Assembly (NCBI RefSeq): GCF_019449565.1
Contig: NZ_JAGRPM010000088.1
Coordinates: forward strand, 124,001-188,000
Reading direction: 5' to 3'
Length of the DNA: 64,000 nt
From: Rhodoblastus sp.
Lineage (GTDB): Bacteria; Pseudomonadota; Alphaproteobacteria; Rhizobiales; Beijerinckiaceae
Made by a program: the position numbers and the translations under genes
In this document: positions 50,835-59,214 of the stretch, piece by piece
How positions within the stretch are numbered: the first letter of the stretch is position 1
Layout of the letters: each line of letters begins with the position of its first letter
Notes under the pieces: model-generated
Database searches by the model: none
What the model saw: only the letters and a program-made list of their open reading frames with translations
What the model was told of the DNA's origin: nothing

Positions 50835-51333
50835 CGACGAGCCTCCAGAAGTTCAGATGAAGCGTCTCGGGTCCGAATCGGCAAACTCGTTCTCGATGAC
50901 TTCATCTGTGAAGATTTAATGAATTGTAAATTTTCCGACAGTTCATAACAATTCCAAATGACAGGCGCCGCGGCGCTAACTCTAGGCACTCTAGCCAAAA
51001 CTGCATAGTTTCCGTGCATGCCGCCTTTTATATCATCGGCAGCCTTCACGACAGCCGGGACACCTGTGGCGACAAGCCCGAACAATGATCGCGACTGACA
51101 GCGGCGTGACGCCCGATATTTGAGCATCCGGTCCCCGCGCGCGCCCTCGGCGAGTCGTTTGGTCTCGCCACTTTCTCGTGATCGCCATCGTCACGCAAAC
51201 GAATGCGCCTTGTTTAGAATTGTTCCAGCTTACGGCGCGCCGTGAATGCGTAAATCATTGAAACGCGTGGCCGCTCGGCGCTTAATGTCCAAGCGGGCGC
51301 GAATCGCGCGGGAAACGAGAACTGGGAACAGGA
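50835..51333. other. 499-bp intergenic region upstream of TetR gene and of the 27-residue gene
   Basis: No convincing gene. It holds the divergent promoters of the small membrane peptide (minus) and the TetR gene (plus). An AT-rich patch lies at 50905-50950. A short repeat CTCTAG occurs twice near 50981-50995. I see no clear operator like the one after the TetR gene. Confidence 0.45.
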
Positions 51334-52011
51334 ATGGGCGCCGAAGGGAGCTTTTGCGGACGGCGCGCTGAAAAGGGCAGGGGCTATCATCACGGCGGCT
51401 TGCGCCTGGCCTTGCTTGCGGCGGCGCGTGCGCTGATTTCCGAGCGCGGCCCCGCTGGTTTCACTCTTGCTGAGGCGGCGAAAAGGGTCGGCGTCACCGG
51501 CGCCGCGCCCTATCGTCACTTCGCCGACCGCGGCGCCCTCATCGCCGAACTGGCGCAGCAGGGCTTCGAGCATTTCAATGAAGAGCTGGGCCGGGCCTGG
51601 AACGGCGGTCAGCCTGACGCCGTCGCCGCCTTGCGCCGGCGCGGCGCCGCTTATCTCGCCTTCGCCAGCGCGGAGCCCGGTCTCTACAGGGCCATGTTCG
51701 GCGACGCCGGGACGCCGGCGCGTCTGAAGGGCGACAGCGCCGGGCAGAAAGCATTTGACGATCTCCTGCGCACCACCGTCGCCGTTCTGCGCCAGTTTCA
51801 TGCGCCAGAGCAGGGCGCCCGCACGCTGGCGCTGCAGATCTGGGCGACGACCCATGGCGTGGCCGAACTGATGCTTGCCGGCCATTTCGGCGACAAACCC
51901 GATCAGGCGCCGGCGCTGTTGGACGAATCTGTCGGCGCGCTGATCGAGGCCGCCGTGCGCAAGGCGCTGGGCGTTCCGCCGATCATGCCGCCTTCATCTC
52001 CCGTCGCCTGA
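51334..52011 (+). CDS. TetR/AcrR family transcriptional regulator
   Basis: 225 residues with an N-terminal helix-turn-helix (FTLAEAAKRVGVTGAAPYRHFADRGALI, about 44-71) and a TetR C-terminal ligand domain of the WHG type. It probably represses itself or the next gene: a 27-bp palindrome sits 39 bp after its stop, in front of the DUF2852 gene. Ligand not predictable. ATG 51334. Confidence 0.92.
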   Translation: MGAEGSFCGRRAEKGRGYHHGGLRLALLAAARALISERGPAGFTLAEAAKRVGVTGAAPYRHFADRGALIAELAQQGFEHFNEELGRAWNGGQPDAVAALRRRGAAYLAFASAEPGLYRAMFGDAGTPARLKGDSAGQKAFDDLLRTTVAVLRQFHAPEQGARTLALQIWATTHGVAELMLAGHFGDKPDQAPALLDESVGALIEAAVRKALGVPPIMPPSSPVA

Positions 52012-52049
52012 GCAGAAAATATTTCGCGCCGACCCCTGTGAAGCTGGGC

Positions 52050-52076
52050 GATGTAAATGTATATTACATTCACATC
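52050..52076. promoter_or_regulatory. 27-bp operator-like palindrome before DUF2852 gene
   Basis: GATGTAAATGTA (52050-52061), centre TAT, then TACATTCACATC (52065-52076). The arms are perfect except for one of 12 positions. It lies 36 bp before the DUF2852 ATG and 39 bp after the TetR stop, in the typical size for a TetR-dimer site. It is AT-rich against a GC-rich background. Confidence 0.75.
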
Positions 52077-52111
52077 GCTGGCCGGACGGGCCGCGATCAA
52101 TGGAGTGTCAC

Positions 52112-52567
52112 ATGAGCTGCTCAACTGATGCCCGGACCCGTTCCTCGCGTTGCGGGCGTATGCGCTGGAGGCCGATGGAGCTTGCGGCGATGATCCTCGG
52201 CTTCATCCTGTTCTGGCCCATCGGCCTCGCCATCCTCGGCTGGAAAATGTACCAGGCGAAAACCCAATATGCCGGCGATTTCGGCCAGTTCGCCCAGGAA
52301 AAATGGGGCGGATTCGAAAGGCGCAGCGGCCTTGGCGCAATGGCCCGCGAATTCGGCGGCAGGCCTGGAGCCAGCGGCAATTCCGCCTTCGACGAATGGC
52401 GCAAGGCGGAGCTTGAGCGCCTCGAAGAGGAGCGCCGCAAGATCTATGAGGCCGAAAAAGCCTTCTATGATTATCAGGAAGGCCTGCGCCAGGCCAAGGA
52501 CCGTGAGGAATTCGAACGCTTCATGGCCAGCCGCGGCGCTTCGGCGCCGGACGGAAAGCAATCCTGA
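52112..52567 (+). CDS. DUF2852 membrane protein
   Basis: 151 residues. A membrane helix (MELAAMILGFILFWPIGLAILGW, about 22-44) with the family's LFWPIG motif is followed by a long cytoplasmic tail with coiled-coil character (LERLEEERRKIYEAEKAFYDYQEGLRQA). ATG 52112 with site GGAG; ATG 52100 is four codons upstream. Function unknown. It is probably under TetR control through the palindrome and ends in a strong terminator. Confidence 0.9.
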   Translation: MSCSTDARTRSSRCGRMRWRPMELAAMILGFILFWPIGLAILGWKMYQAKTQYAGDFGQFAQEKWGGFERRSGLGAMAREFGGRPGASGNSAFDEWRKAELERLEEERRKIYEAEKAFYDYQEGLRQAKDREEFERFMASRGASAPDGKQS

Positions 52568-52578
52568 CCGCAGATCGG

Positions 52579-52607
52579 CGGCGGCCTTCGGGCCGCCGTT
52601 TTCTTTT
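52579..52607 (+). terminator. Rho-independent terminator after DUF2852 gene
   Basis: CGGCGGCC (52579-52586), TTCG loop, GGCCGCCG (52591-52598), followed by TTTTCTTTT. Perfect 8-bp stem with a stable tetraloop, 11 bp past the stop. Confidence 0.93.
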
Positions 52608-52622
52608 CGCCCGGGCGTCGTC

Positions 52623-52667
52623 TTCCGGCCAAGATCATTCCGGCCAAGACCATTCCGGCGAAACCGA
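52623..52667. repeat. Three 15-bp tandem repeats
   Basis: TTCCGGCCAAGATCA, TTCCGGCCAAGACCA and TTCCGGCGAAACCGA at 52623-52637, 52638-52652 and 52653-52667. One substitution separates the first two. They lie between the terminator and the extensin-like gene. Confidence 0.75.
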
Positions 52668-52733
52668 TTGAATTTTATGCATTAACTATCTTGCTTCAGG
52701 GGAGATTAACGCGCCGGTCGCACGAATGGCGGC

Positions 52734-53870
52734 ATGGCGCGTCCTATCCTGCCTCTCCTCTTGCTCGCAATCGGGCTCGGCGGCCTCGCCGGATGCTCGA
52801 AGTTCGAGCGCGCCGAGCGCCCGGCTTGGCGGACCCGCGCCGAGAACGCCTGTTTCGCCCAGCGTCGAGTGGCCCTTAGCGCCTTTGTCCAACCTGCGGC
52901 CCATGAGATCGACGGCCCGTCGATCTGCGGCCTGACGAAGCCGTTGAAGGTCACCGCGCTGCAGGGCGGGGCGGTGCTGTTCAATTCCACACAGACGCTC
53001 GACTGCTCCATGGTGGCGGAACTCGACGTCTGGCTCGCCGACGTGGTCCAGCCAGCCGCTCAGGCCCGCTTCGGCCAGCCGGTGGCGCAGATCGATTCCA
53101 TGGGCTCCTATTCCTGCCGGGGCATGAACAACCAGATCGGCGCGCGCCTGTCGGAACATTCCTTCGGCAATGCGCTCGACATTGGCGGCTTCCGCCTTGC
53201 CGACGGGCGGCAGATCACGCTGGTGCGCGACTGGACGCGAGGCGATCTCCAGAGCCAGGCCTTCCTGCGCGATATTCACAACGGGGCCTGCGAACATTTC
53301 GCCACGGTGCTGAGTCCGGGCTCAAATCCGTTTCACTACAATCATATGCATGTCGATCTGGCCATGCATGGCATGACCTCGAGCGGCCCCCGCCGCATTT
53401 GCAAGCCCGCGCAACAGAACACGGTCGCGCCGCCGTCGCCGAAGGACAATCTGCCCGAGACGCCCGAATTCGATGACGATCTCGACATCGCTCAGGCGGG
53501 CGCGCCGCGCGGCCCCGCCGCCTTTGCGACGACGGGCGGCGCCAATCTCGCATTGTCCGGCGCGGCGCCCGACCCGATCCGTCGACCGCCGCCGCCGACC
53601 GCGATGACCGTCACGACAATCCCCCAGAACTCGAGTCCCCATACCGCCATCGCGCAAACGACGCTCAACGCGCCGCTCACCCCCCCGCCGGGACCGCCGC
53701 GCCGGCCGGGCGGACTCGCGCCCGTGACCTTGCATGCGCAATTGCCGGCGGATGAGCCTCCGGCGCCGCCGCCCCGCGAACGGCGCGGCGCGATGCGCGA
53801 AGACGGGGCCTATGTGCCGGAAGGCGCGCCTTCCGATTTCGACCTGCCGCCCTCGCGCCCCAGGCGCTGA
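52734..53870 (+). CDS. Extensin-like family lipoprotein
   Basis: 378 residues. Signal peptide with lipobox LAGC (Cys21), so a lipoprotein. The folded domain (about 30-225) has SEHSFGNALDIGGF and HYNHMHVDL, the zinc-ligand pattern of D-Ala-D-Ala carboxypeptidase-like enzymes (Extensin-like_C family). The last 140 residues are Pro-rich and probably disordered. It may process cell-wall peptides, but activity is not proven for most family members. The start ATG 52734 lacks a strong ribosome site. Confidence 0.9.
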   Translation: MARPILPLLLLAIGLGGLAGCSKFERAERPAWRTRAENACFAQRRVALSAFVQPAAHEIDGPSICGLTKPLKVTALQGGAVLFNSTQTLDCSMVAELDVWLADVVQPAAQARFGQPVAQIDSMGSYSCRGMNNQIGARLSEHSFGNALDIGGFRLADGRQITLVRDWTRGDLQSQAFLRDIHNGACEHFATVLSPGSNPFHYNHMHVDLAMHGMTSSGPRRICKPAQQNTVAPPSPKDNLPETPEFDDDLDIAQAGAPRGPAAFATTGGANLALSGAAPDPIRRPPPPTAMTVTTIPQNSSPHTAIAQTTLNAPLTPPPGPPRRPGGLAPVTLHAQLPADEPPAPPPRERRGAMREDGAYVPEGAPSDFDLPPSRPRR

Positions 53871-53883
53871 AGTTCGGCGGGAC

Positions 53884-54078
53884 TCAATCGTCGTCTTCGA
53901 GATCGTCGTCGTCGAATTCGATCAGCGAGAGACAGGCGGCGGTAACGGTCGCGGTGCGCAGAGCGTCGTCGCTGTCGGCGTACCAGATCAGGTCCACCTG
54001 ATCCTTGGTCTGCCGGACGACGGTCATGCCGCGCCCGCCGGATTTCAACTGCACGATTTCGCCGGGTTTAAAGTCCAT
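53884..54078 (-). CDS. DUF2158 (YodC-like) small protein
   Basis: 64 residues with the family start MDFKPGEIVQLKSGGRGMTV and an acidic C-terminus (EFDDDDLEDDD). ATG 54078 matches the family length; the longer frame to 54150 would add 24 residues. Function unknown. It is downstream of hemF on the same strand by 62 bp. Confidence 0.86.
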   Translation of the reverse strand: MDFKPGEIVQLKSGGRGMTVVRQTKDQVDLIWYADSDDALRTATVTAACLSLIEFDDDDLEDDD

Positions 54079-54140
54079 CGCTTGTCTCGCCTCGCTCGCT
54101 TTGAACCCCGTGGCGAACCCACGGAGCGATTCGTCCCGCC

Positions 54141-55037
54141 TTACGGCCATTTCACTATCGGTGGCATGGATGACAGAATGGAGTCGACATTGCCGCCGGT
54201 CTTGAGGCCAAAAATCGTGCCTCGGTCATAGAGCAGATTGAACTCGACATAGCGGCCGCGCCGCACCAGCTGTTCCTCGCGCTGTTCCGGCGTCCAGCCC
54301 TTGCCCATATTGGCTTCGACCAGACGCGGATAAATGTCGAGAAAGGCTTCGCCGACCGCGCGGGTGAAGGCGAAGGCCGGATCGAAAGCCTCGTCGCCCG
54401 CTTCGAGATAATCATAGAAAATGCCGCCGATTCCGCGCGGCTCATTGCGGTGCTTGAGATGGAAATATTCGTCGCACCAGGCCTTGAAGCGCGGGTAATC
54501 CGCGACCGCATGGCCCTCGCAGGACTGCTGCATCGCGGCATGGAAGGCGAGCGTGTCTGGATCGTCCTGCGTGCGGCGGGCGTCGAGCACTGGAGTCAGG
54601 TCGGCACCGCCGCCGAACCAGGAGCGCGAGGTGACGACCATGCGCGTGTTCATGTGAACGGCGGGCACATTCGGGTTCCACGGATGCACGATCAGCGAAA
54701 TGCCGCCCGCCCAAAAGCGCGGATCATGATCGGCGCCTGGAATCTGTTTGGCGAATTCCGGCGCGAAAGTCCCGTGGACGGCGGAACAATGCACGCCCGC
54801 CTTTTCGAACAGCCGCCCCTTGAGCAGGCCCATGCGTCCGCCGCCGCCGGGCGCGCCGTCGTGGTTTTTGCGCTCCCACGGCGTGCGCACGAAGGCTCCG
54901 GGCGTCGCGCCCGGCTCGGCCAGCACGGCGTCGTCGCGGCGCTCCAGCGCCTCGAAGGCGGCCATGATGCGCCCTTGCAGCGCATCGAACCATTCAACCG
55001 CCGCGCGCTTGCGAACATCCAGAATCGTGTCGTTCAC
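54141..55037 (-). CDS. hemF: Oxygen-dependent coproporphyrinogen III oxidase
   Basis: 298 residues. Characteristic stretches: HDGAPGGGGRMGLLKG, NPNVPAVHMNTRM and SWFGGGADLTPV (metal/substrate site), then EPRGIGGIFYDYL and LLYDRGTIFGLKTGGN. It converts coproporphyrinogen III to protoporphyrinogen IX with O2 in haem synthesis. The start is GTG 55037, overlapping the trmL stop (GTGA), so they are co-translated. Confidence 0.96.
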   Translation of the reverse strand: MNDTILDVRKRAAVEWFDALQGRIMAAFEALERRDDAVLAEPGATPGAFVRTPWERKNHDGAPGGGGRMGLLKGRLFEKAGVHCSAVHGTFAPEFAKQIPGADHDPRFWAGGISLIVHPWNPNVPAVHMNTRMVVTSRSWFGGGADLTPVLDARRTQDDPDTLAFHAAMQQSCEGHAVADYPRFKAWCDEYFHLKHRNEPRGIGGIFYDYLEAGDEAFDPAFAFTRAVGEAFLDIYPRLVEANMGKGWTPEQREEQLVRRGRYVEFNLLYDRGTIFGLKTGGNVDSILSSMPPIVKWP

Positions 55038-55525
55038 GAAAGCTCCCCTTTAGCGAATCCATCGGTCTGGCGCAGCGCTTCCCCCAGCACCATCGCGGCC
55101 GCCACAGCGACATTAAGCGAGCGCAAATCCGCACGAATCGGAATGCGCAGCACGGCGTCCGCCGCTTCATGGGTCTCGGGCGGGGCGCCGGCGGATTCGC
55201 GGCCCACCATGATAATGTCGCCCGGGCGGAAGGCGAAGTCCACATAGGGCGTCGTCCCGCCGGTCGAGAGCAGCACCAGCCTGCGGCCCGTTGTCGCACG
55301 CCAGTCCTCGAAAGCGCGCCAGGAGGCGTGTCGCGCGATGTCGACATGGTCGAGATAATCCAGCCCGGCGCGACGGAAGTGCTTGTCGGAAATGGGAAAT
55401 CCGGCGGGCTCGATCAGCGCGGCGTCGAGGCCGAGACAGGCGCAGAGGCGCAGCATCGTTCCCGCGTTTTGCGGAATGTCGGGCTGGAAAAGAGCCAGGC
55501 AGAAGGGGGCGGCGGCGGAGGGCAT
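55034..55525 (-). CDS. trmL: tRNA (cytidine(34)-2'-O)-methyltransferase TrmL
   Basis: 163 residues, SPOUT methyltransferase. The N-terminal LALFQPDIPQNAGTMLRLCA and the C-terminal knot DIIMVGRESAGAP...RIPIRADLRSLNVAVAAAMV are typical of TrmL/YibK. It methylates the wobble base of certain tRNALeu. Start ATG 55525 (GTG 55540 also possible). It overlaps hemF by 4 bp. Confidence 0.94.
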   Translation of the reverse strand: MPSAAAPFCLALFQPDIPQNAGTMLRLCACLGLDAALIEPAGFPISDKHFRRAGLDYLDHVDIARHASWRAFEDWRATTGRRLVLLSTGGTTPYVDFAFRPGDIIMVGRESAGAPPETHEAADAVLRIPIRADLRSLNVAVAAAMVLGEALRQTDGFAKGELS

Positions 55526-55931
55526 GGGGCTCGATAGCACCGCCGCGCCGCGCCGCCAATATCCGTCGGGTCCGCGATGCAGGCCCGCCGCATTTTTAGG
55601 CGCGCGCGATTCTGCTCGTCCTTTAGGCCGAGACCGGGGAAGGAAAGCCCAGAAAAAGCCGCGTGGTCTAAGCCTTTCTTCTTAGCGGGGTCTATGGACA
55701 ATGGGGCGGAAAGGCGCCAAATAACGGCGCTTGCCCAAACAGGCCCGCCTCCTTTCGCTGTCGCGCCTTGCCCTCATCGGGCCCGCGCAGCCGGCGATTT
55801 CGGCGGTACAAACCTTTTCGCCGCGCGACGGAGATTCGTTCGAAGCCGCGCGAAGTTCAATGGCTTCGCCGCCCGAGGCGAAGCGAGTCTCCGCCGGTCG
55901 CGGAGGCGCTCCAACGATTGGGGACGAAAAC
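55526..55931. other. 406-bp region upstream of the bc1 operon
   Basis: Divergent promoters for trmL-hemF and the bc1 operon are expected here. A plus-strand frame in phase with the Rieske gene is open from 55731, but its 67 residues do not resemble the Rieske N-terminus. There is no strong palindrome. Confidence 0.5.
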
Positions 55932-56450
55932 TTGGCCAGCGCAACGACGGTCGAACCGACCCGCAGAGACTTTCTGTTCATCGCCACCGGGGCCGTGGCC
56001 GCCGTGGGCGCGGCCGCCGTGGTGTGGCCGCTGATCAATCAGATGAGCCCCGACGCCTCGACCCTCGCTCTGGCCTCGACCGAAGTCGATATCGGCGCGA
56101 TCCCCGAGGGCCAGATCATCACCATCAAATGGCGCGGCAAGCCAGTCTTCATCAGCCACCGCACGGAAAAGGAAATCAAGGAGGCGGAGGACGTCAATGT
56201 CGCCACCTTGCCCGATCCGCAGACCGACGCCGCCCGCGTCCAGAAGCCGCAATGGCTGATCGTCATCGGCGTCTGCACCCATCTCGGCTGCATCCCGCTC
56301 GGCCATCAGGGCGAATATGGCGGCTGGTTCTGCCCCTGCCACGGTTCGGTCTACGACACCTCGGGCCGCATCCGCAAAGGCCCGGCGCCGCGCAACCTGG
56401 CCGTTCCGCAATATAGTTTCCTGACCGACACGAAAGTGAAAATCGGCTGA
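55932..56450 (+). CDS. petA: Rieske iron-sulfur subunit of ubiquinol-cytochrome c reductase
   Basis: 172 residues from TTG 55932 (site GGGGA). The twin-arginine motif RRDFLF at 11-16 and a membrane helix (IATGAVAAVGAAAVVWPLI) come next, then the 2Fe-2S domain: Cys115 and His117 in CTHLGC, Cys134 and His137 in CPCHG, and the disulfide pair Cys120/Cys136. Upstream ATG 55860 and an open frame to 55731 exist, but family length and ribosome site favour TTG. It is the first gene of the bc1 operon. Confidence 0.95.
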   Translation: MASATTVEPTRRDFLFIATGAVAAVGAAAVVWPLINQMSPDASTLALASTEVDIGAIPEGQIITIKWRGKPVFISHRTEKEIKEAEDVNVATLPDPQTDAARVQKPQWLIVIGVCTHLGCIPLGHQGEYGGWFCPCHGSVYDTSGRIRKGPAPRNLAVPQYSFLTDTKVKIG

Positions 56451-56513
56451 CCCGCCGTCCGGCCCGCGCCGGACGCCTCCGCCCGTCCCAACGAATTTTC
56501 GAAGAGATACCAG

Positions 56514-57794
56514 ATGCACGGACACTCAACTTTCGAGCCGAAGAACGGCGTGGTGAAGTGGCTTGAAGCCCGTCTGCCGATTCTCAGCTTCATGCACGGC
56601 TCCTTCGTCGCCTATCCGACCCCGAAGAACCTCAATTACTGGTGGACCTTCGGCGCGATCCTGTCCTTCATGCTGATCGCGCAGATCGTCACCGGCGTCG
56701 TGCTGACCATGCATTACACGCCGGAATCGACTTTGGCCTTCTCCTCGGTCGAAAAGATCATGCGCGACGTGAACTGGGGCTGGATGCTGCGCTACGCGCA
56801 TTCAAACGGCGCCTCGATGTTCTTCTTCGCCGTCTATATCCACATCTTCCGCGGCATTTATTACGGCTCCTACAAGGCTCCGCGCGAAGTGCTGTGGATC
56901 CTTGGCGTGATCATCTTCCTGCTCATGATGGCCACCGGTTTCATGGGCTATGTGCTGCCCTGGGGCCAGATGTCCTTCTGGGGCGCGACCGTCATCACCA
57001 ACCTGTTCTCGGCCATTCCCTTCGTCGGCGACGAGATCACGGTCTGGCTGTGGGGCGGATATTCGGTCGACAACCCGACCCTGAACCGCTTCTTCGCGCT
57101 GCATTACCTGCTGCCCTTCATCATCGTCGCCGTTGTCGGCCTGCATGTCTGGGCGCTGCATGTGTGCGGCCAGAACAATCCGGACGGCGTCGAGATCAAG
57201 GACATTGAAAAAGACACCGTGCCCTTCACGCCGCATGCGACCATGAAGGACAGCCTGGGCATCGTCTTCTTCCTGCTGCTCTATTGCTGGTTCATCTTCT
57301 ACGTCCCGAACTATCTCGGCGACGCCGACAATTACATCCCGGCGAATCCGATGAAGACCCCGCCGCACATCGTTCCGGAATGGTACTTCCTGCCGTTCTA
57401 CGCGATCCTGCGTTCGATCCCGGACAAGCTCGCGGGCGTCATCGCCATGTTCGCGGCGATCGCCGTGCTGGCCTTCCTGCCCTGGCTCGACACCTCCAAG
57501 GTCCGTTCGGCCAAATATCGCCCCATCTACAAGATCTTCTTCTGGGTCTTCGTGGTCTGCGCGGTCGGTCTCGGCTATCTCGGCGCCATGCCTCCCGAAG
57601 GCGGCTTCGTCCTGGCGTCGCGCATTCTCGCCGTGGCTTATTTCGCCTTCTTCCTGATCGTTCTGCCGCTGCTTGGCCTTTTCGAAAAGACCAAGCCGGT
57701 GCCGGCCTCCATCGCCGACGCGGTTCTCGCCAAGCACGGGTCCGCATCATCGGTTGCGGCGGGCGCCGCCTCCGCTCCGCAGACCAAGGGCTGA
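56514..57794 (+). CDS. petB: Cytochrome b subunit of bc1 complex
   Basis: 426 residues with eight or more membrane helices. Haem-ligand histidines lie in helices B and D (LRYAHSNGASMFFFAVYIHIFRG and ALHYLLPFIIVAVVGLHVWALH). PEWY of the Qo site is at HIVPEWYFLPFY. Longer than minimal cytochrome b, with an Ala/Ser-rich C-terminal tail. ATG 56514, 63 bp after petA. Confidence 0.97.
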   Translation: MHGHSTFEPKNGVVKWLEARLPILSFMHGSFVAYPTPKNLNYWWTFGAILSFMLIAQIVTGVVLTMHYTPESTLAFSSVEKIMRDVNWGWMLRYAHSNGASMFFFAVYIHIFRGIYYGSYKAPREVLWILGVIIFLLMMATGFMGYVLPWGQMSFWGATVITNLFSAIPFVGDEITVWLWGGYSVDNPTLNRFFALHYLLPFIIVAVVGLHVWALHVCGQNNPDGVEIKDIEKDTVPFTPHATMKDSLGIVFFLLLYCWFIFYVPNYLGDADNYIPANPMKTPPHIVPEWYFLPFYAILRSIPDKLAGVIAMFAAIAVLAFLPWLDTSKVRSAKYRPIYKIFFWVFVVCAVGLGYLGAMPPEGGFVLASRILAVAYFAFFLIVLPLLGLFEKTKPVPASIADAVLAKHGSASSVAAGAASAPQTKG

Positions 57795-57819
57795 CCGGCC
57801 GATTTCGAGGAACTCAACT

Positions 57820-58659
57820 ATGGCTTTCACCAAGAAAATCGGAATCGCCGCGGCGGCCTTGCTGGGCGCCGTCGCCTTCTCCAACCTGACCTTGCGCGCG
57901 GAAGAGGGCGGCGGACACGAGACGCCGAATCCGACCCGTCAGACCTGGTCTTTCTCGGGCCCGTTCGGCACGTTCGATCGCGCGCAGCTGCAACGCGGCT
58001 TCAAGGTCTACAAGGAAGTCTGCTCGAACTGCCACGAGCTGCACATTCCGATCCGCACGCTCGCCCAACCGGGCGGCCCCGGCTTCACGGAAGATCAGGT
58101 CAAGACGCTCGCCGCAACCTATACGGTGCATGACGGCCCGAATCTTCAGGGCGAAATGTTCGATCGTCCCGGCCGTCCGGCGGACGTCTTCCCGGCGCCC
58201 TTCCCGAATCCGGAAGCGGCCGCCGCCTCGCTTGGCGCCGCGCCGCCGGACATGTCGTTGCTCGCCAAGTCGATCAAGTTCGAGCGCGGCTTCCCCGCTT
58301 TCGTCTTCGATGTGCTGCCTATTCCCGGCGGCATGTATCAGGAAGTCGGGCCGGATCTGATCTATGCGATCCTGAACGGCTACACCAAGGAAGACGATCC
58401 GAACTGGAATCTCTATTTCCCTGGCCACAAGATCGCCATGGGCAAGCCTTTGGCCGCTGGCCAGGTGGATTATACGGACGGCACGCCAACGACCCTGGAG
58501 CAATATTCCAAGGACGTCGCCGCCTTCCTGTATTGGGCGGCCGAACCCAGCCTTGAGCAGCGCAAACGCATCGGCGCTCGCGTCATGATATTCCTGCTGG
58601 TTCTGGCCGGCCTGCTCTATTTCACGAAGAAGAAGATCTGGGCTGACGTCGCCCATTGA
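57820..58659 (+). CDS. petC: Cytochrome c1 subunit of bc1 complex
   Basis: 279 residues with signal peptide (IGIAAAALLGAVAFSNLTLRA), haem motif CSNCH (68-72), probable Met ligand in KIAMGKP, and a C-terminal membrane anchor (ARVMIFLLVLAGLLYFTKKKIW). ATG 57820 with site GAGGAA. It passes electrons from the Rieske centre to soluble cytochrome c, for which the gene at 47184-47573 is a candidate. Confidence 0.97.
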   Translation: MAFTKKIGIAAAALLGAVAFSNLTLRAEEGGGHETPNPTRQTWSFSGPFGTFDRAQLQRGFKVYKEVCSNCHELHIPIRTLAQPGGPGFTEDQVKTLAATYTVHDGPNLQGEMFDRPGRPADVFPAPFPNPEAAAASLGAAPPDMSLLAKSIKFERGFPAFVFDVLPIPGGMYQEVGPDLIYAILNGYTKEDDPNWNLYFPGHKIAMGKPLAAGQVDYTDGTPTTLEQYSKDVAAFLYWAAEPSLEQRKRIGARVMIFLLVLAGLLYFTKKKIWADVAH

Positions 58660-58690
58660 TCTTCTCGCGGCAGCAACAAAAAGAAACGTC

Positions 58691-58718
58691 AAGAGGCCCC
58701 CTCATAGGGGCCTCTTTT
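58691..58718 (+). terminator. Bidirectional rho-independent terminator of bc1 operon
   Basis: AAGAGGCCCC (58691-58700) and GGGGCCTCTT (58707-58716) with a TTTT tail on the plus strand. The convergent KGG-motif gene ends at 58718, so one hairpin can end both transcripts. Confidence 0.9.
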
Positions 58719-58990
58719 CATTTCATCGGCGCGTCGGTTGCGGCGGCGCCATGGGCCGCGCGTCCGCCCTTGCGCCCGGCCGTCTTCGCCAGGTCCTTGT
58801 CGCGGGCGAAACTGCGGTTGGTCGGGCTAACGCTGCGCCCGCCCTTACGACCGGCCTCGGCGGCCAGTTCGGAGTTTTGCGAAAAACTCCTTTTCTCGCG
58901 GGGCACGCTTTCTCCGCCCTTGCGGGCGATTGCGCGCTGCTTCTCCGGGTCCATCGAGGCGAAGCCCCGAGCTTTCTTGATCGTCTCCAT
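58718..58990 (-). CDS. KGG-motif stress protein
   Basis: 90 residues beginning METIKKARGFASMDPEKQRAIARKGGE. Three Lys-Gly-Gly repeats (ARKGGE, GRKGGRSV, GRKGGRA) with Ser/Arg-rich spacers match the small KGG (con-10-like) stress-protein family. It is hydrophilic and likely disordered. The start at 58990 (site GAGG) is preferred over the longer frame to 59053. Its stop lies within the bc1 terminator tail. Confidence 0.88.
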   Translation of the reverse strand: METIKKARGFASMDPEKQRAIARKGGESVPREKRSFSQNSELAAEAGRKGGRSVSPTNRSFARDKDLAKTAGRKGGRAAHGAAATDAPMK

Positions 58991-59214
58991 GCCTAAATCC
59001 TCGCGGCGCGCGCTCGGGGCGCAGGCCCTGAACGGGGGGATAGTGCCTAACAAACGCGCGAACCGGCTTTAGGGTGCAATTTTTCGTGTTTTAAACGATC
59101 ACCAAATCGTGACAGCGAGGCCGAAGGCCCGGCGCGCCGATCGGCGTAGTCTGTTCACCCCTCTTCTGGGCGCATCGTCCGATTTGCCGGGCGGGCGCCG
59201 TTTGGAGCTCCGCC

